Virus record (IMG/VR): IMGVR_UViG_3300030329_003727
Coordinates: 1 to 20,402 of that record
DNA: 20,402 nucleotides
Strand: one strand, 5' to 3'
From: a virus
The notes beneath the pieces were generated by a model, which ran no database searches, was not told the origin of the DNA, and was given only the letters and a program-made list of their open reading frames with translations. Positions 19,605 through 20,402 of the stretch are shown in pieces (the first letter of the stretch is position 1; every line of letters begins with the position of its first letter). The position numbers and the translations under genes were made by a program.

Positions 19605-20402
19605 TTTATTTTATAGGTAACACTGCAATCCACGAATCACCTCATTATCAATTGGCAACAATTGATGATGTCGTGGATTATTGCAGCAGTAAAACAGTAT
19701 TAGGTGTTGATACAGAAACTGAAGGATTTGACTTTACTTGTAAGAAAATGATTATGTTTCAAATTGGAGACGCTGATAATCAATATATTATAGATACAAG
19801 ATACATTAGTATTGAACCTTTAAGAAATATACTTGAAAATAAAGATATAATTAAAATATTTCATAATGCAAAATTTGACTATAAATTCATCAAGAAATGG
19901 AGTGATATTACTTGTCAAGGGGTATATGACACATTTCTTGTTGAATTAGTCAATAGTTGTGGTAAAAGTCTTGGATATTCTCTTAAAGATTTATGTAAAA
20001 GATATTTTAATGTTGAATTAGAAAAAGAAGTAAGAAATAAATTTGTGAATTTAAATGGTACACCATTTGATAATAATCAAATAGTTTATGGGGCAAAAGA
20101 TGTTGAATATCTTTGTAAAATAAGAAAATTGCAATTACCTGTAACAGAGAAATATAGGTTACAAAATATAGTTAAATTAGAAAATGAAGTTGTATTAGCA
20201 TTAGCTGATATAGAATACAATGGATTAGATTTAGATAGAGAGAAATGGAACTCTATTGAAAATCAAAGTATGAAAAATGCAGAGATATTAATGACTAATT
20301 TAGATCAAATGGTCATTGAAAGCCATTCTCTTAATAAATTTATTAGTGAATATATACAAACAGATATGTTTACACCAATAAGTGAATTAAGGAAAGTAAA
20401 TG
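19601..20402 (+). CDS. polA: DNA polymerase I (family A), N-terminal part
   Basis: The frame starts at ATG 19601 inside the preceding stop (ATGA) and is open to the window edge, 267 codons. It carries a complete 3'-5' proofreading exonuclease of the DnaQ/Pol I kind. Exo I is GVDTETEGF (D37, E39), Exo II is FHNAKFDYK (N89, D93) and Exo III is YGAKDVEYL (Y163, D167). VKLENEVVLALADIEYNGLDLDREKW (about 191-216) is the linker typical before the palm domain, which lies beyond the window. No 5'-3' nuclease domain precedes it, as in phage T7-type polymerases. Codons 8-29 lie in a remarkable hairpin. crAss-like phages use either family A or B replicases, so this fits. Confidence 0.92.
   Translation, partial: MIYFIGNTAIHESPHYQLATIDDVVDYCSSKTVLGVDTETEGFDFTCKKMIMFQIGDADNQYIIDTRYISIEPLRNILENKDIIKIFHNAKFDYKFIKKWSDITCQGVYDTFLVELVNSCGKSLGYSLKDLCKRYFNVELEKEVRNKFVNLNGTPFDNNQIVYGAKDVEYLCKIRKLQLPVTEKYRLQNIVKLENEVVLALADIEYNGLDLDREKWNSIENQSMKNAEILMTNLDQMVIESHSLNKFISEYIQTDMFTPISELRKVN
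19623..19686 (+). promoter_or_regulatory. Long RNA hairpin inside the polymerase coding sequence
   Basis: The tip is a 12-bp stem (19643-19654 with 19659-19670, one U-G) capped by the GNRA loop GCAA. Below it is an 8-bp stem (19628-19635 with 19671-19678) and a 5-bp stem (19623-19627 with 19682-19686) with a 3-nt bulge; a 7-nt asymmetric bulge (19636-19642) separates the tip. Total is about 25 bp. The U-G pair and the GNRA loop favour the plus-strand RNA, the polymerase mRNA. Confidence 0.75.

Noticed and set aside
1-20402. tRNA genes, CRISPR arrays, insertion sequences and integrase sites
   Set aside because: No T-loop plus acceptor pairing, no regularly spaced repeats, no transposase or integrase frame was seen on either strand.

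Overview
The window looks like part of the genome of a tailed DNA phage of a Bacteroidota host, most probably a crAss-like podovirus (order Crassvirales). Three things point there. The virion genes are terminase, portal, scaffold-like and capsid proteins that read as crAss-like. A family A DNA polymerase lies on the opposite arm. Translation starts have A-rich leaders without Shine-Dalgarno sites, and several genes are preceded by TATATTTG, which fits the Bacteroidota -7 element TAnnTTTG. The family assignment is from recognition of the proteins, not from a search.

Layout. Two arms diverge from a control region near 13,930-14,018. The left arm (minus strand, 13,632 down to 1) reads in transcription order: a small membrane protein, a structured non-coding stretch, a GroES-like co-chaperonin, several small accessory genes (including a GTG-started 59-codon gene and a DUF3310 protein), a winged-helix-like protein, a cysteine-rich zinc-binding protein with a polyproline tract, an HU/IHF-like protein, a probable small terminase, the large terminase, a SET-domain protein, portal, a 931-residue mosaic protein with an ADP-ribosyltransferase-like patch, a Glu-rich scaffold-like protein, and the N-terminal part of the major capsid protein. 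Genes are packed with short overlaps. This is the late packaging and head module.

The right arm (plus strand, 14,019 to the end) is different. Small genes are separated by long non-coding intervals that fold well on paper. Then come a large DUF2828/Ro-like protein with a von Willebrand A (MIDAS) domain, small proteins, an acidic 207-residue protein and the start of DNA polymerase I. This is probably the early and replication module.

The strongest unusual signals are all RNA. (i) A type III hammerhead ribozyme at 15,936-15,986 has complete core residues. (ii) Several other multi-stem RNAs lie between 14,557 and 16,671, immediately upstream of the Ro-like gene, which suggests a phage Ro/Y-RNA-like ribonucleoprotein. 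(iii) A roughly 25-base-pair hairpin with a GNRA loop lies inside the first codons of the DNA polymerase gene. (iv) A minus-strand structured RNA lies at about 13,056-13,370. All structures were found by eye; no folding program, covariation test or database search was run.
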